Positions 1-13,379 of a stretch of 64,000 nt of DNA are shown one piece after another. The notes beneath the pieces are model-generated. The model did no database searches. It was given only the letters and a program-made list of their open reading frames with translations, and was not told where the DNA came from. The DNA is from Phoenix dactylifera (taxonomy: Eukaryota; Streptophyta; Magnoliopsida; Arecales; Arecaceae). The DNA lies in contig NC_052401.1 of assembly GCF_009389715.1 (NCBI RefSeq), positions 3,197,530 to 3,261,529 on the forward strand. Direction: 5' to 3'. The position numbers and the translations under genes were made by a program. Within the stretch, counting starts at the first letter, position 1, and each line of letters begins with the position of its first letter.

Positions 1-1089
1 AAACCGCCATCACCATCCAAAGCCTGGTAACTAGATTTACCTTGAAACATGCTCGACATTAGTATTACAATTAGTTTTATAGGGGTTTGTATGTTTTATA
101 AAAGTAGTTGTATCCAATAGTTCATACTTGCAAATATAATCAACATCATGCTAGAAATACACAACAGGTTGGATTTGCTATATTCTTAAACACCATATGC
201 CCCTTATAAAAGTACGGTGTAACTAAGGATAATCCATAGGTGTTGTATTTTATTAGTTAGAACATATTTGTCTAGTAGATGTAATTTTGCTTTTGGGCTC
301 TTGTAACAGTTCCATGTGATGACCAAGGAGTTGATATACATGGGGTTGGTTTTAGTAAAATACCTCAATGTTCGTTTGGTGGACACCTTACTTCTTATGC
401 TTAGCAATCTCAAATACGGAGATTTGTCCAAATATGGGATTACAAGGCCAAAACTAGGCCCTCTCTCTCTTAAGATTGCGACTGGTAGATGATCAGTTAT
501 TGATGTTGGTACTATAGCAAAGATCAAAAGCGGTGAGATTCAGGTAACTATTTTATTTTTTTTGACGAGCCAAAATCCCAAATTATTTATGCTATTTTAC
601 TTTCAGTTAATTTCTTCATAATATCATGCAAGAGATAGGCCAAGTAATTCGCATGTGTCTGATTTTGATGACGTTTGTTTTGTATGTGTTTATTGAATAG
701 GTTGTCAAAGGGCCATCGAGCATACAAGGCAATGAGGTACTTTTTACCGATGACAAGTCATATCAGTTTGATGCAATAGTTTTTGCAACCGGCTATCAAA
801 GCAAAGTAAAAAAATGGCTAAAGGTACAAGGAAATTGTCAATTAATTTTTAGTCATTGGATGTAATTCTTTTCATTTAACTTACTTGGGCTATAGTTCAC
901 AAAACTAATATATGAATGTAGGATGATTTTGGTCTCGTTGGCCAAGATGGGTTTCCCATAGCAAAATTTCCAAACCACTGGAAAGGAGAAAATGGGCTAT
1001 ACTTTGCTGGGTTTGCTAGAAGCAGATTGGCCGGAATCACCATGGATGCAAAAAACATTGCTGATGATATAAACATGGCTTATTATTGA
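1..1089 (+). pseudogene. YUC: YUCCA-like flavin monooxygenase, copy A (partial, nonsense codon)
   Basis: This is the 3' part of an indole-3-pyruvate monooxygenase gene; most of exon 1 lies left of the window. Visible exons are the end of exon 1 (1-26), exon 2 (310-543), exon 3 (701-823) and exon 4 (922-1089, stop TGA). Introns are GT..AG and all junctions are phase 0, exactly as in copies B-D. Exon 2 carries an in-frame TGA at 490-492, where B, C and D read TCA (Ser in the GRSSVIDVG stretch). The FAD-site motif FATGY in exon 3 and the C-terminal [15 protein letters not shown] stretch are kept. Copy A therefore looks inactive, although the stop could be an assembly error. It is more diverged from B than B is from C. 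Confidence 0.85.
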
Positions 1090-2249
1090 TGTACCCACAA
1101 CTTGTGTTTCATATGATGATGATGATAATCAGTATCGCCTTAATTATTATTATCATCACCGTCATTATTGTTGTTGGCTATTATTGTTGTTGTAATTGCA
1201 ATTCTTACTGCTATCATAAATAGCTTGAATGACCTTTGTAAATATAAATTGGGATTAGCTTCGATGCACTTTTTTTGTTTCAAATTCGTCCATTCATATA
1301 AACTGGGGTAAATAATAGAATTTGCGCATTAATTGGTTTAATAGGTTACTGATTAAGAATTTTTCAAATCAGAAAATCCTTTAATGATCCGCCCGTTGTT
1401 CATGAGCAATAGGATGATGTCGATGATTTATCACTATCATCATCGTCGTTGTTTTAGTTGTTGTTGTTGTTGCTCTTGTTGCTGTATATAGCTTGTATGG
1501 CATCTATAAATATAAATTAAAATTTGCTTCATTTTTTTATTTCAGGTTCCCCATTCATTTAAAGAGGGGTATAGCAGCAAATTAGTTAGTAAGAATGACT
1601 TGATGTGCTTTATTGTATTTGCAGAGAGTGTGTGTGTGTGTATATATATATAAGTATAATCTAATTTAATTGAAATTCAATAAATTTTTGGAAAGCTAGA
1701 TATACATGTTCCTTGATATTAGATATATCTGTATAGTATGTACAATAATGGAAGTCAATAATAAGAGATTTTATGATTATATGGAGTATAATATGGAATT
1801 GGATTCCAATATTTGTCCATGATTATAGACGGTAGGAACATAAAAATGTATCCCAATGATTGTCTATTATTGCAGGGCTTATTGACCTGGTAATTAATCC
1901 TTTTTTTGGAGAGATGAGAGTGTGCATATTCGACTCGGTTGCCTAATACAAATATAGAAAAATAATTCAACAAGTATAGAAATGAATTCAAATGATTGTG
2001 GAGAGACAAGAGCTAATAGAGATATGTGAGAATGTTTGTCAGAGACAACTGCTAGTAGGCCTATCATAGGCTAGGCTAGGTTTTGCCCAAAGATTAATAC
2101 AATTTACTTAGACTTGGGCCCTTAGCCCGGCCCAGCTTTCAATCCTATATTTCGGCTCAACCCCAGGTGGGTTTTGGGCTTAGGATTAGATCTCAGACTT
2201 TCTTACCATTTTTTTTAGATATCAAAAAATTTAAAATATTTTAAATAAA
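1090..2249. other. 3' flank of YUCCA copy A, no gene
   Basis: AT-rich sequence with TTATTG/ATCATC trinucleotide-like runs and a short (TG)n(TA)n microsatellite near 1629-1652. It is shared by descent with the flanks after copies B, C and D. The part from about 1165 to 1805 is repeated again at 3811-4745. Short reading frames here do not resemble proteins. Confidence 0.7.
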
Positions 2250-2649
2250 AAAATATCTTTTCTGGTGCTTTTTAGAGCCTGTACCGATGCTTATATGCGT
2301 CAAAAATTTTGGCGCCGATGCTTTCAAAAGCATTGTGTCGGTGGGAGTGGAAACGTTTTTTGCTGACGTTTTTAAAAAAGCATCGTTAAAAACTGAAGCT
2401 TTGCCGACGGTTATAGGCGTCGGCATATTTTGGAGTCCATCGACGCTAGTAAGCGTCGGCGAAAACCGATGATAGGCCGATGCTTATAAACATCGTTAGA
2501 GTTAATTTTTTTGCAAAAAAATTATTTAAAAAAATTAAAACTCTGTTTTTGTTTCAAGAAGCATCCTTTGTTTCTATTCCAGAACTAAAACTTGATACTG
2601 ATGGAGAACCAGAAAAAAATAAAGAAACAAAGAAAGAATTCATTACAAT

Positions 2650-3475
2650 TTATCCAAAGAACATGATAGTTAAATATTGTAGAAAAAATTCCACAATGAA
2701 ACCCAATGTAATCCAAAGAAGAATCTCAAGTAGAGTCACACCAGTGCCGTTCACCAACCCAGAGGTCCCCCGTTGCTCATCAGCCTCTTCCTCAAATCTA
2801 AATATATCATTCAAGGCATTACCACCTTTATCCTGGGTGGCAAGGAAGAAAGACTGAATGAAGCTTGTCCTGATGTTTTCCTTCCCTATGAAGTACCCAG
2901 TCATGAGGACGAGCACCCCACCATCAAGCGGTTCCTGAGCATCCACTGTCTTTATCTCCAACCCGAACTCTCTATAGTCCATAGACAGTATCTTCTCATT
3001 GATCGCCTTCCCATCAATCCAACCATGCAACAGAAAAAACAATTAAATCAGAAAAGAAAAATCTGAAGCAAGAATTGCCATCAAGCACGATCAGTCTTCA
3101 TTTTTTTCTTATTTTTCTCTACTTTCTCTCATCAATCAAACTCAAAGATGGTAAATTCCTACAAGAAACAAGGACAAGCTTACTTGCATGGTGGGATCGA
3201 ACTCATGAACCCTGAGCCTTTGGCTGGCCGAGCTTGCTGTTCCCCAGGTAGAAGCGGTAGATGAGCTCTGGAGACTGGTGAAGGATATGGTCGTATTGGT
3301 GAACAAAGACGTTCCCAAGCTACCAACAAGCCAATAAATCAGATAGCAACGAACCTTTCTTCGCATTCTTAAATCAAGAAGAAGAAAAATAGAGCCCAAT
3401 CGGATTGAGACGCTTACCCCTTGAGCAGATGGGGGAGATCCACTAGGAGCCGACTGCTCGGAGGTCGTGCCGTGA
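2650..3475 (-). pseudogene. Captured G3BP/NTF2-domain gene fragment inside CACTA copy A
   Basis: Antisense fragment of a host G3BP-like RNA-binding protein, covering only its NTF2-like domain. Residues INEKILSMDYREF, VDAQEPLDGG and SFFLATQDKGG match the conserved NTF2 core of plant G3BP proteins; the preceding exon (about 3190-3320) matches the VHQYYHILHQSPELVY stretch. Intron positions are retained, so capture was at the DNA level. The RRM domain of real G3BP proteins is absent and the reading frame ends shortly after the NTF2 block. No function is expected beyond possible antisense RNA against the parental gene. Confidence 0.7.
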
Positions 3476-3810
3476 GTCGAAGGTCAACAAGAGCTGGAAT
3501 AACCCTGTTCGCTGGGAAATGGAGCGAGTACCATGCATCAATGGAAAGAGTCATGGATTGATCCATCCATCCCCTAGTATCGGATCCAAGGAGGGATTGG
3601 AGTGAAAAGACGCGAAAATTTGGTTTTTCTCCTTTGATCCGTTGAGCGCTCCCAAGGGCTTGAGGTGAGAGAGGAGAGCCATGTCTTCAGCGACACAATC
3701 CGCTTCGGGGGAAAAGGGGGAGGAGGAGAACGAGGCCGTCGAAGAGGGGGAGAAGAAGGAGGACAAAGCGGGGGAGGACGAAGCGGGGGAGGACGAGAAG
3801 GAGACCGTCG

Positions 3811-4745
3811 TTATTGTCGTTGGCTATTATTGTTGTTGTAGTTCTTAATACTATCACAAATAGCTTGAATGACCTATATAAATTTAAATTGAGATTCGTT
3901 TTGATGCATTTTTTTGTTTCAAATTCCTCCATTCATATAAACAGGGTAAAGAAGAGAATTTATGCATTAATTGGTTTAATAGGTTACAAATTAAGAATTT
4001 TTCAATTCAAAAAATCGTTCAATGATCTACCCATTTTTCATGAGCTATAGGATGATGTCGATGATTTACCACTATCATCATCGTCATTGTTTCAGTTGTT
4101 GTTACTGCTCTTGTTGTTGTATATAGCTTGTATGGCATCTATAAATATAAATTGGAATTTGCTTCATTTTTTTATTTCAAGTTTTCCATTCATTTAAAGA
4201 GGGGTAAAGCAGAGAAATTACATTAAACCGTTTAATATGTTGCCAATTTTAAGATTTTCTAAATCAAAAAAAAAAAATCCTTAGATAATAGAAGAAAAAG
4301 AAGAGAGAGAGAGAGATTAATATGTATTTTTACGTAAGAGAGAGAGAGAGAGAGAGATTGCACACATAGAAAGAGGGTAATGTAGAAAGAGAGGTGGTGA
4401 ATCAGGCAAACATATGCCAGGTTGCTATGAGGAGTTCTAATCAGCACTTGTAGGGAGAAAAGGCATTTAATCGATGATATTATATAAGATTTAGAATTTA
4501 AATCATGCACTTATAATGATTTGAGGAGATAGAAAATTAGTTAGGAAGAATGACTTGATGTGCTTTACTGTATTTATGGAGTATATATATGAATATATAA
4601 GTATAATCCAATATAATTCAAATTCCATAATTTTTGGGATAGCTAGATATACACGTTCCTTGATATTAGGAATATCCAATATTTGATTATATAAAGGATT
4701 TTATGATTATATGGACTATAATATGGAATTGGATTCCAATATTTA
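3811..4745. repeat. Second copy of the YUCCA 3' flank inside the CACTA remnant (unit A)
   Basis: Nearly collinear with the region just downstream of the YUCCA gene in the same unit (about 1165-1805 here, 13,455-14,410 in unit B). Both begin with TTATTGT..GTTGGCTA and share the CTTGAATGAC and AGCTTGTATGGCATC stretches. It contains a GA microsatellite near 4297-4356. No gene. Confidence 0.75.
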
Positions 4746-4761
4746 TTTTTTTTCTATAGTA

Positions 4762-5016
4762 TATCAGCAACCGACAATATTCTTGTCCCATTATGTTCTC
4801 ATATCAACAACAATTGCAAATTAAATATACAAATATGTCAAACATAAATGAACAACACATGAAAAATGAAAGAACTTAGGTCGAGCTTTAATCCCTGGCC
4901 CAAGCCCGGCCCATTTACAAAACGTGCCAATTTTCTCATCCTTGCCCAACTTGCCGTGCCTAAAATATTGGTCCAAGCTTGCCCAAACAGCTAAGCGAAG
5001 CAGCCTTGATGCGAGG
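4762..5016. other. Remnant of the far-upstream YUCCA flank
   Basis: Matches 17,337-17,591 (unit B), 29,917-30,168 (C) and 38,172-38,480 (D). It ends at AGCAGCCTTGATGCGAGG, where the retroelement LTR begins in units A and B. No gene seen. Confidence 0.6.
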
Positions 5017-8000
5017 TGTTGTGCGATTCCTGTTTAACTAAATATATGCTAAACAGATCGTTGTTAGAACCGACAAACAAAGTTTAAATTTAATTTACTC
5101 TTACCTGTTCTACTCGAAGAATAGTGGTCGTAAGAGGTCGATCCATAGGGAGGCGATTGGAGTTGCTTAAAAATAAAAACGTTCACTCGGATTCGAAATC
5201 GATTTTTGAATGATAAAAGAAAACATTACTTCGGGGATGTGGAATGATTCTCTAGTCTATCAGAGAATGTTTTCTATTTGAAAATAAACAAAGGAGAGAA
5301 AGAAAACTTGCAATTGAATTCTAATGCAGAGTAAGGATTGATTCCTGAAGACATAATATAAATGAAAATTGCAGATCAAATAGCAAAAAAAAATTTTAGA
5401 GTTATCTTAAAACTAAGAATTCCAAAGTGCATAAAATAAATTGCAGAAATTAAACTAAATCTTAGACATGGATTTCATAAAATAAAAATTAAAAATTTCA
5501 TAACAAGAAATGATTACAGAAGTAAAAAATATTGAAGATGAAGCCTAATGCTTCTTTTCTTCTGCAAATAAAAAAAAAGAAAATAAGGACTAAAAGAAAA
5601 TCAAATAGAAATCTCCCCTTTCTTTTTTTTTTCCTAATTTTTTATTCTTCCTTTCAAACGAAACAGAGCCATGCTCTGTTTCTTCCCTTTTCTTTTGACA
5701 ACAGAGCCTTTCTTCTTCCTCCAACCGAGCCGAGAACCCCTGTCTCCTTGGCCTCCCCTTGGACGTGAGCTCCTCCCCCCTTTTATAGATCCATCCTTGA
5801 AGCATCGAGAGGGAGAGGATGCGTGATTGCTGGGGATCCGGAAGCTCGGGCGCTGGGATTTGGGGGAGAATCACGGGCGGAAGGGATGCTGCAAATGGGA
5901 TTCGCTGGCTGAAGAAGAAACGGAAGGCTGGCCGCGAGATCGACGGAAGGACGCCGTGGAAGATGGACGGATGCAGGATCACTTGGAGGAGGCGGTCACG
6001 GCTTGGATCCGGGCGTGGGATCCTTTCTTCTCCCTTGTTTCCGCACGGGATGAAGCTGTGGATCTTTGAAACGGGCGGCCGGAATCGGTGCTGGGAGGAG
6101 CGGATCCGTGGATGGCGCCGTGGGACCGCTGGGAGGTTGGCTGGCCGCGGGATCTCTTGGAGAAGCTGGGAGGCGGACGAACGGCTGGACTGCATTCAAA
6201 CGGGCGCCTGGGAGGAGGCGTGGATCACGGACGCGGTGTCGGAGGCTGGAGATGTGGACGGCTTGGTGCTGGGATCATGGATTAAAATCGGGAATGGAAG
6301 ATTGGCTTCGGTTCGTTGACGATGCATCGCGGGATCACTGGAGGAGACGGTCGTCCGGGTCCACACGGAAGAGGGAGGAGCTGCAGACGCGTGACTTTTG
6401 GGAGGAATGAATGCACGGAACGGCTGGGAGCGTGGAGATGGACGCGGACTGCTTATGGGTCATGTGCCAGTTTCTGCAATGGAATTGGAATTTGGAAGAA
6501 GGTTTGGGATTTTATTTGCCCTCCTGAGAGGGGAGCTGGGAGACACCAAGTTTCATCCAATTAGTCATATAGATAAAAAATAGTGTGATATGAAATTTGG
6601 CTTGTAGATGGATGGACTTGGTTCGTCACGGGTCATCTGTTCTGACTGGAGATCAATTGCAAGTCTTTCAAGTCATGGGTCACCCAGCACCTCATAGTTA
6701 TGATATGGCCAAATTAGATTTGCCCCAAAATTCTTTCCCAAAAAAAACACAAACAAAATAGACCCGATTCGGACCCGAACCTGACTCGGACCCGACCCGA
6801 TCTTCAACCAGGTCGGATCTGGGACGGGATCCTTCTGAAGTCAAATTTGTACTCAATGTGCATTTTATCTCTAATTTATGATAATCTGTGTCAAACCCAA
6901 ATATAATATTAATCCAGTGAATTTATCATTATCGGTTAGCAACAACACTAATTTTAGTGACATGTAGGTCGCACTTTTGTGCTCTCATCACACCCCCCAA
7001 CTAGCTTATTGCTAGTCTCTAGCAATCAACAAGCAAACGATAAAATGAGGGCACAAAAAGATGTAGTCTAACTTATGACTCTATTTTTTTTTAATTTTTT
7101 TTAAACTAAATATACAAAACTAAGATATGTACCCATTTTCGTAGGGAATCACGATTGCACTTAGCACGTGCAACAAGCCTTTAAACCCCTAGGTTACCCT
7201 AGTGGACGAGTGTTGTCTCGTGAGGGTTTGCAGTGAAGTTACCCACAAACTTCATCAGTCAGAAATTTCCAATTTTTAACTCGAAATTTGAACAGGTATT
7301 ACTGTATGAAACTAGAATTGCAAGGACAATAGAGACTTGTTGCTATCATATTTAAACAGACTCTAACTCAAGTTTCATTACACCCCATCTATCTGCTAAC
7401 AAGTCAAGAATGTAGTGAGGTACAAGATAGTATCATATAAATGAGTGGCTTTCACTTACTTCCAACATGATCACTCCAATTTTCAAGACTTTCTAGAGTT
7501 AAATGGTAATGAACACCCCGAATTTATTTATTTATTTATATTTTTTTTTATCAGACTGAATGCTAAGAAGAATGACTTGTGCAATATCTAGCCTTATTAA
7601 ACTTTCTAGCTAACCCATGTAGCGAGTGTTAGGCCCATGACTCCCGATCCAGATGGCTCAGGGCACTAGGTGTAGAGACACCCTAACAGGCTTAATAACT
7701 CAAGTTAACTAGGCTTCAAGGCCAAATTAGTCACTCAGAGTTTAATCTCAATCATCCTCACCTTTTTACACGAACACTCGCTGCTTGCCAAGCAAGAGGC
7801 CCGGTTACTCAGTGAGAAGACTTAAATTAAACTCATTATTTTATTTTATTTTATCTTTTTTTTTTGATTAGGGTGTTCATCACACATATAACTTTAAATT
7901 ATTCCAAAGATTAAAAGTATTCATATTAGTTGCAAGTTTGCATACCCCACTATTCATGTGCTTACGTGTAGGTGCTAAATCATCTTGTATCATGTTAGCA

Positions 8001-11000
8001 GAAGATAGGTGGGACGAAAACTCAAACTATAACTGTTATCATATTCCTTAACTCAAAGCTATTGTCAAAACAATTCCTAGTTTGTACAGCCAAAAAGATT
8101 AAAGTTTGAGTTAAAAATTTGAAATCCTTTTTTTTAAAATTTTTTTTAATTGCATAAAAAAATCAAAAATATTCTCACCCCCATACCTAAATCTAACATT
8201 GTCCTCAATGTTAAAGAAGATTTAAAGCAGTGATAGGACATAGGAGAAGTTACCTGATATGGGTGGATAAAGTGATAATTGGGGCCAAAAACCCCCAAAC
8301 CTGCATGTTAGTAATGTATTGATTTTTTTTTTTGGAAATTACATGTTGGGTTGCCTCCCAAGAGCGCAAAGTTTTATGTCTTCAGCCGGACAAAATGTAA
8401 ATCCTCCTTTTTTTTCAACCATTATCTAAGAATGGTTTTGGAAGAGTCCGATGAAGAATAGTCGGCTGATGACGATCTATACTCATAAGGGGAACAGAAC
8501 TAAGGGGCGCATGCTTGACCCCTTCCTCGGAATGGGCAAGGTAAGCTTCTAAAGGATCCTTATTATAAGTTTGTATGAAAGTCTCCTGAACCAGACTTTC
8601 AATCATGTCAACTTCATTGATTTCTTTGTCGTCTGGTGGTTGTTTACTTATGTTGAAGACATTAAGTTCGACTTTCATGTTGCCAAAAGATAACTTCAGC
8701 ATCCCATTTCGACAGTTGATCACAGCATTTGCTGTGGCTAAGAAAGGTCCACCTAAAATTATAGGTGTGTGACTATCTGGATGTATTGCAGGTTCAGTCT
8801 CAAGGATAACGAAGTCCACAGGATAGTAAAACTCATTTACTTTCACTATTACATCCTCTACAATCCCCTTGGGGTACTTCACTGTCCTATCTGCTATATA
8901 AGGAAAGGGTAATATTTGTAGGCTTTAATTCCCCCAAACCTAATTTTTGGTACACATAGTAGGGAAGTAGGTTTACACTGGCTCCTAAATCTAATAGAGC
9001 TCTCTGGATGATCGTCTCTCCTATTTTTATTTCAATGGTTGGGCAACCAGGGTCTTTGAATTTCGGGGCAATCTATTGTTGAATGAGAGATTAGGCTTGT
9101 GCAGCCATAACAGCTTGCCTAGGAATGCTGGTTTTTCTTTTGACCGTGGTGAGGTCTTTCAAGAATTTTGTATAGGAGGAAATTTGTCGTATGGCATCGA
9201 GGAAAGGTATATTTATTTGAACAGTTTTAAAGACTTCCATTATTTCATCAAAGTTCTTGGAGTCCCGAAGTCTACTGGGAAAGAGAACCTTAGGTTTGTA
9301 TGTTTCTATGGGTTCTTCCTTTTTTTCTGATTTATCCTGTTCTTTACCTCTCTTCTGAATAGGGTTCTTATCGGATTCATTTTTATTTTCTTTTTCATAT
9401 TCAGGAAGTTGGACTTTATTGTCCACTTGCTTGTCAGACCTTAAAGTGGTAATTGCCTAGACTTCATAGGTCGGATTTTCATTAGAATCGGTTTGATACT
9501 GACCTCTCTGACTTTGATTTTGTTGTCTACTAGGGTTAGGCACCGGTTGACCAGGTAGTTCACCTTTCTTTCTATCCCCTGGAGAGTTTGCAATTTGGCT
9601 TAGACTAACCTCAAGTTTTGCAATCGCTTGCGCATGGAATTGGTTAGTCTGGGCTTGGGCTGTATTGGTCTGTTGTTGTTGCTTGATAAAATCTTGTTGT
9701 TGTTTCATCATATTAGCCATCATGGTTTCGAATTGTGAAGGTTGCTGTGGGATAGGGGCATTATAAGGAGGTACAGATGGAACCAATGGTTGGTTCATTT
9801 GTGATGGACCTATCCTGGGAAAGTTGTTCTGAAAACCTGATGGACCACCTTGATGCTGAATAGGTTCATTCTGCTTATATGAGAAATTTGGGTGGAACCT
9901 ATTATCAGGATGGTAAACTGGGCTGAACGAGTTGGGAGTGGGCTTCTTAAAGGCACTATATGAATTTAGAGCATTTGCTTGCTCGGCCTTTATGGTGGGC
10001 AGATTAGGGCAGCACTCCACTAGATGCTCCAGACTGTTACACAAGACACACAAACTATATGACTCGTGATCCACTTTCATGACGGGATTTGACTCTTTGT
10101 ATTAACTCGAACTAGTGGAAACAGTGAAAGCATCAAACTTTTTACTTAAGTTGTTCATTCCAGTCACCAGATTGGACATGACATTTTTGAGTTCTAAATC
10201 TGTTTTCATTCCGTAGGTACTTGGTTCTCTAGACCCGAACTCATCTCTATTTACTTCTTCACGATAGCTACTCCAATTTTGGGCATTTTCAGCTAAGTCA
10301 ACAAGAAATTCATAGGCTTGATCTGGGGTTTGGTTCATGAACCTACCCTTGTGCATGGACTCAATCATATTTCTATGTGCCGGAGTTAGTCCTTTATAAA
10401 AGAAGTGGACCAGATCAGCCTTATCAAGCCCATGGTGCGGGCACTTGACCAAAAGATCATGGAATCTTTTCCAAAGTTGGGAAAATTTCTCTTCAGATTT
10501 TTTTCTAAAAGTTCTGATGGCATCCTTAATTTTTTTAGTTTTTACCATGGGATAGAACTTAGCCATGAACTTCCTAGATAGTTGTTCCCATGATGTGATG
10601 GAATTAGAAGCAAGAGAATACAGTCATGCAGCGGCACGATCCTCTAAAGTCATGGAAAACAACCTTAATTTAATACCCTCTTCATCTAAGTTTTGATTTC
10701 TAAATGTTTGACAGATTGTCAAAAATTTGTTTAGATGAATGTAGGGTTGTTCACTCTCGAACCCATGAAACTTGGGTAACATGTTTATTGTTGCAGCTCG
10801 AATCTCGAATTGGGCTGCATTATTAATTGGTAATACTATGCAAGTAGGGGGACTAGCAGATGCGGGTGCAAACAACTCATTCAAAGTTCTGATATGTTCA
10901 CCCATTGTAGAGATTCACAGTTGGTTTACAGTTCGCAGGTTGTGATGAAAAGTTCTGTCAATCTCAGGATCAAATGGGGTTAACTTATCCCTTAATGACC

Positions 11001-11251
11001 TTCTACCATGCATACATTATCAACAATTCATTAGATTTGACTCCTAAAATAAACAAAATCATAAGAGAAGAGAAGGGCTAGACACAGATGACCACAACCA
11101 ACACCACACAACAATTTGACCCTATTAGACTTAGAATTAAGTGAGATTTAGTAGCTTCTTAAATCTAATTGCACAGAGATTTATCAGGTTAAAAAAATTT
11201 CTGAAATTCTCTCCTAGATTAGACAGCTTCTAATCTTCCTTTCAGATTAAA
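5017..11251 (-). mobile_element. Ty3/gypsy-type LTR retroelement, broken, copy between YUCCA A and B
   Basis: Fossil element on the - strand. Visible parts are one LTR (about 5017-6990, - strand ends TGATGAG..ACA, with a TATA-like CTATAAAAGG near 5785), an adjoining purine-rich tract (TTGGGGGGTG, 6991-7000), a protease-like stretch (about 8.4-8.9 kb), gag-like stretches (about 9.1-10.9 kb, including a zinc knuckle with CVLCNSLEHLVECCP) and leader sequence. The second LTR and the reverse transcriptase/integrase part are not visible, so it is clearly broken in several places. The gag resembles the Athila/Tat side of Ty3/gypsy elements. A near-identical copy lies 12,575 bp downstream, arising by segmental duplication rather than separate insertion. 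Confidence 0.85.
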
Positions 11252-11707
11252 CAGAAATTATAAGCAACATATAATGGAATTTGGTAATTATCAAGCATAT
11301 TTCAAGGTTTTGCATCTACGGTTTATTTCAATCATCTATTTACTTAGCAACCAGAGTTTCTTATTCGATTAAGTATTTATAGTGCAGGTGTGTCTCCCTT
11401 CCTTTTTTTTAAAAGGGATATGGCCATTTTGAAGATTAAAAAATAGAAAGTTCTGCTTTTGCTAATTTTGGTGAATTTATTGCAAATCTTATCCATATAC
11501 AAGATAGAGATGGATATTGACCATGGTCATTGCTAGATTTAGTGAAATAATAGCAAATATTAAACTATTTCAAAAACAAAAAGGGATATTGGTGCATGTA
11601 TATAAGCAGGAGGATGCAATGGGGTCGGCAAGTGGGATAATTTAGGGTGACATTCGCGATACCATCCTTATAGCCAATTTGAAGCCTTTGATCTCATCAA
11701 GGTTACA
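11252..11707 (+). promoter_or_regulatory. Promoter of YUCCA copy B
   Basis: About 455 bp, nearly identical to the regions before copies C and D, running from AAGCAACATATAATGG to the start codon. A TATA box (TATATAAG) lies at 11,599-11,606, 109 bp before the ATG. The left border is the retroelement junction, so upstream control elements present before copy D (30,170-31,690 equivalent) are absent here. Confidence 0.6.
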
Positions 11708-13379
11708 ATGAAGAAGGAGGTGCTGATCGTGGGAGCTGGTCCATCAGGCCTTGCCACTGCTGCATGCCTAAACATGTTTTCCATTCCAAACATCATACTA
11801 GAGAAAGAGGATTGCAGTGCTTCTCTTTGGAGGAGGAGGGCATATGATCGTCTGAAGCTTCACCTTGCCAAGCAATTTTGTGAGCTGCCGCACATGCCTT
11901 ACCCTAGCACGTTCCCAACCTTCATACCCAAGGATCAATTCATCCAGTACTTGGATAACTATCAAGCACGTTTCAAGCCGAATATTGTTTATTGCACTGT
12001 TGTTGATTCTGCTAATTATGACAAATACAAAGGAACATGGAGCATAATGGCTTGTGACAAGGTCACGGGGGAGGTCAAAGAGTACACGGCAAAGTTTCTG
12101 GTCGTGGCCACTGGAGAGAACGATGAAGGGATGATACCAGATATCCCGGGTTTGAAGACCTTCTCTGGGGAGGTCGTCCACTCTTCTTTTTACAAGTCGG
12201 GGGCTGCTTACGCTGGCAAAAATGTTCTGGTTGTTGGAAGCGGTAACTCAGGCATGGAGATTGCTTATGATCTCTCAAACTTTGGAGCAAAAACCGCCAT
12301 CACCATCCAAAGCCCGGTAACTAGATTTACCTTGAAACATGCTTGATATTAGTATTACAATTAGTTTTATAGGGGTTTGTATGTTTTATATAAGTAGTTG
12401 TATCCAATATTTCATACTTGCAAATATAATCAATATCATGCTAGAAATACACAACAGGTTGGATTTGCTATATTTTTAAACACCATATGCCCCTTATAAA
12501 AGTACGGTGCAACTAAGGATAATCCATAGGTGTTGTATTTTATTAGTTAGAACATATTTGTCTAGTAGATGTAATTTTGCTTTTGGGCTCTTGTAACAGT
12601 TCCATGTGATGACCAAGGAGTTGATATACATGGGGATGGTTTTAGTAAAATACCTCAACGTTCGTTTGGTGGACACCTTACTTCTTATGCTTAGCAATCT
12701 CAAATACGGAGATTTGTCCAAGTATGGGATTACAAGGCCAAAACTAGGCCCTCTCTCTCTTAAGATTGCGACCGGTAGATCATCAGTTATTGATGTTGGT
12801 ACTATAGCAAAGATCAAGAGCGGTGAGATTCAGGTAACTATTTTACTTTTTTTGACGAGCCAAAATCCCAAATTATTTATGCTCTTTTACTTTCAATTAA
12901 TTTCTTCATAATATCACGCAAGAGATAGGCCAAGTAATTCGCATGTGCCTGATTTTGATGACGTTTGTTTTGCATGTGTTTATTGAATAGGTTGTCAAAG
13001 GGCCATCGAGAATACAAGGCAATGAGGTACTTTTTACCGATGACAAGTCATATCAGTTCGATGCAATAGTTTTTGCAACCGGCTATCAAAGCAAAGTAAA
13101 AAAATGGTTAAAGGTATAAGGAAATTGTCAATTGATTTTTTATCATTGGATGTAATTCTTTTCATTTAACTTACTTGGGCTATAGTTCACAAAACTAATA
13201 TATGGATGTAGGATGATTTTGGTCTCGTTGGCCTAGATGGGTTTCCCATAGCAAAATTTCCAAACCACTGGAAGGGAGAAAATGGGCTATACTTTGCTGG
13301 GTTTGCTAGAAGCGGATTGGCCGGAATCTCCATGGATGCAAAAAACATTGCTGATGATATAAACATGGCTTATTATTGA
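11708..13379 (+). CDS. YUC: YUCCA-type flavin monooxygenase (indole-3-pyruvate monooxygenase), copy B
   Basis: Converts indole-3-pyruvate to the auxin indole-3-acetic acid using FAD and NADPH; probably cytosolic or ER-associated. Exons are 11,708-12,316, 12,600-12,833, 12,991-13,113 and 13,212-13,379, all phase 0 with GT..AG introns, giving 377 residues. Seen in the protein: FAD motif GAGPSG (9-14), YUCCA stretch [18 protein letters not shown]-identifying motif [11 protein letters not shown] (152-162), NADPH motif GSGNSG (177-182) and FATGY (309-313). The length and four-exon layout fit the short YUC10/11 clade, which in Arabidopsis is seed-associated. The start codon is the first in the frame, and exon 1 has the same 609-bp length in copies B, C, D and F. 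Identical in protein to copy C. No visible defect. Confidence 0.93.

Larger units (their letters stand above)
2250..4761. mobile_element. Rearranged CACTA transposon remnant, copy A
   Basis: The left part (2250-3810) is homologous to the left part of the complete CACTA element at 35,290-38,171. It has the subterminal repeats built on GATGCTTATA..CGTCGGC and the captured G3BP-like exons in antisense. The first bases of the left terminus (CACTATAGAAAAA in the complete copy) are missing. From 3811 to about 4745 the element is replaced by a second copy of the YUCCA 3' flank. Then comes a right-end remnant ending TTTCTATAGTA, against TTCCTATAGTG in the complete copy. No transposase is encoded. Confidence 0.75.

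Noticed and set aside
2241-2472. Matching 61-residue frames on opposite strands
   Set aside because: They are a product of the inverted subterminal repeats of the CACTA element.
5590-6583. Many overlapping open frames on both strands (up to 201 residues), repeated at 18,165-19,158
   Set aside because: They lie within the GC-rich part of a retroelement LTR, occur in several frames at once and show no protein-like composition.
11798-12181. 127-residue - strand frame, repeated at 24,372 and 32,229
   Set aside because: Antisense shadow of YUCCA exon 1.
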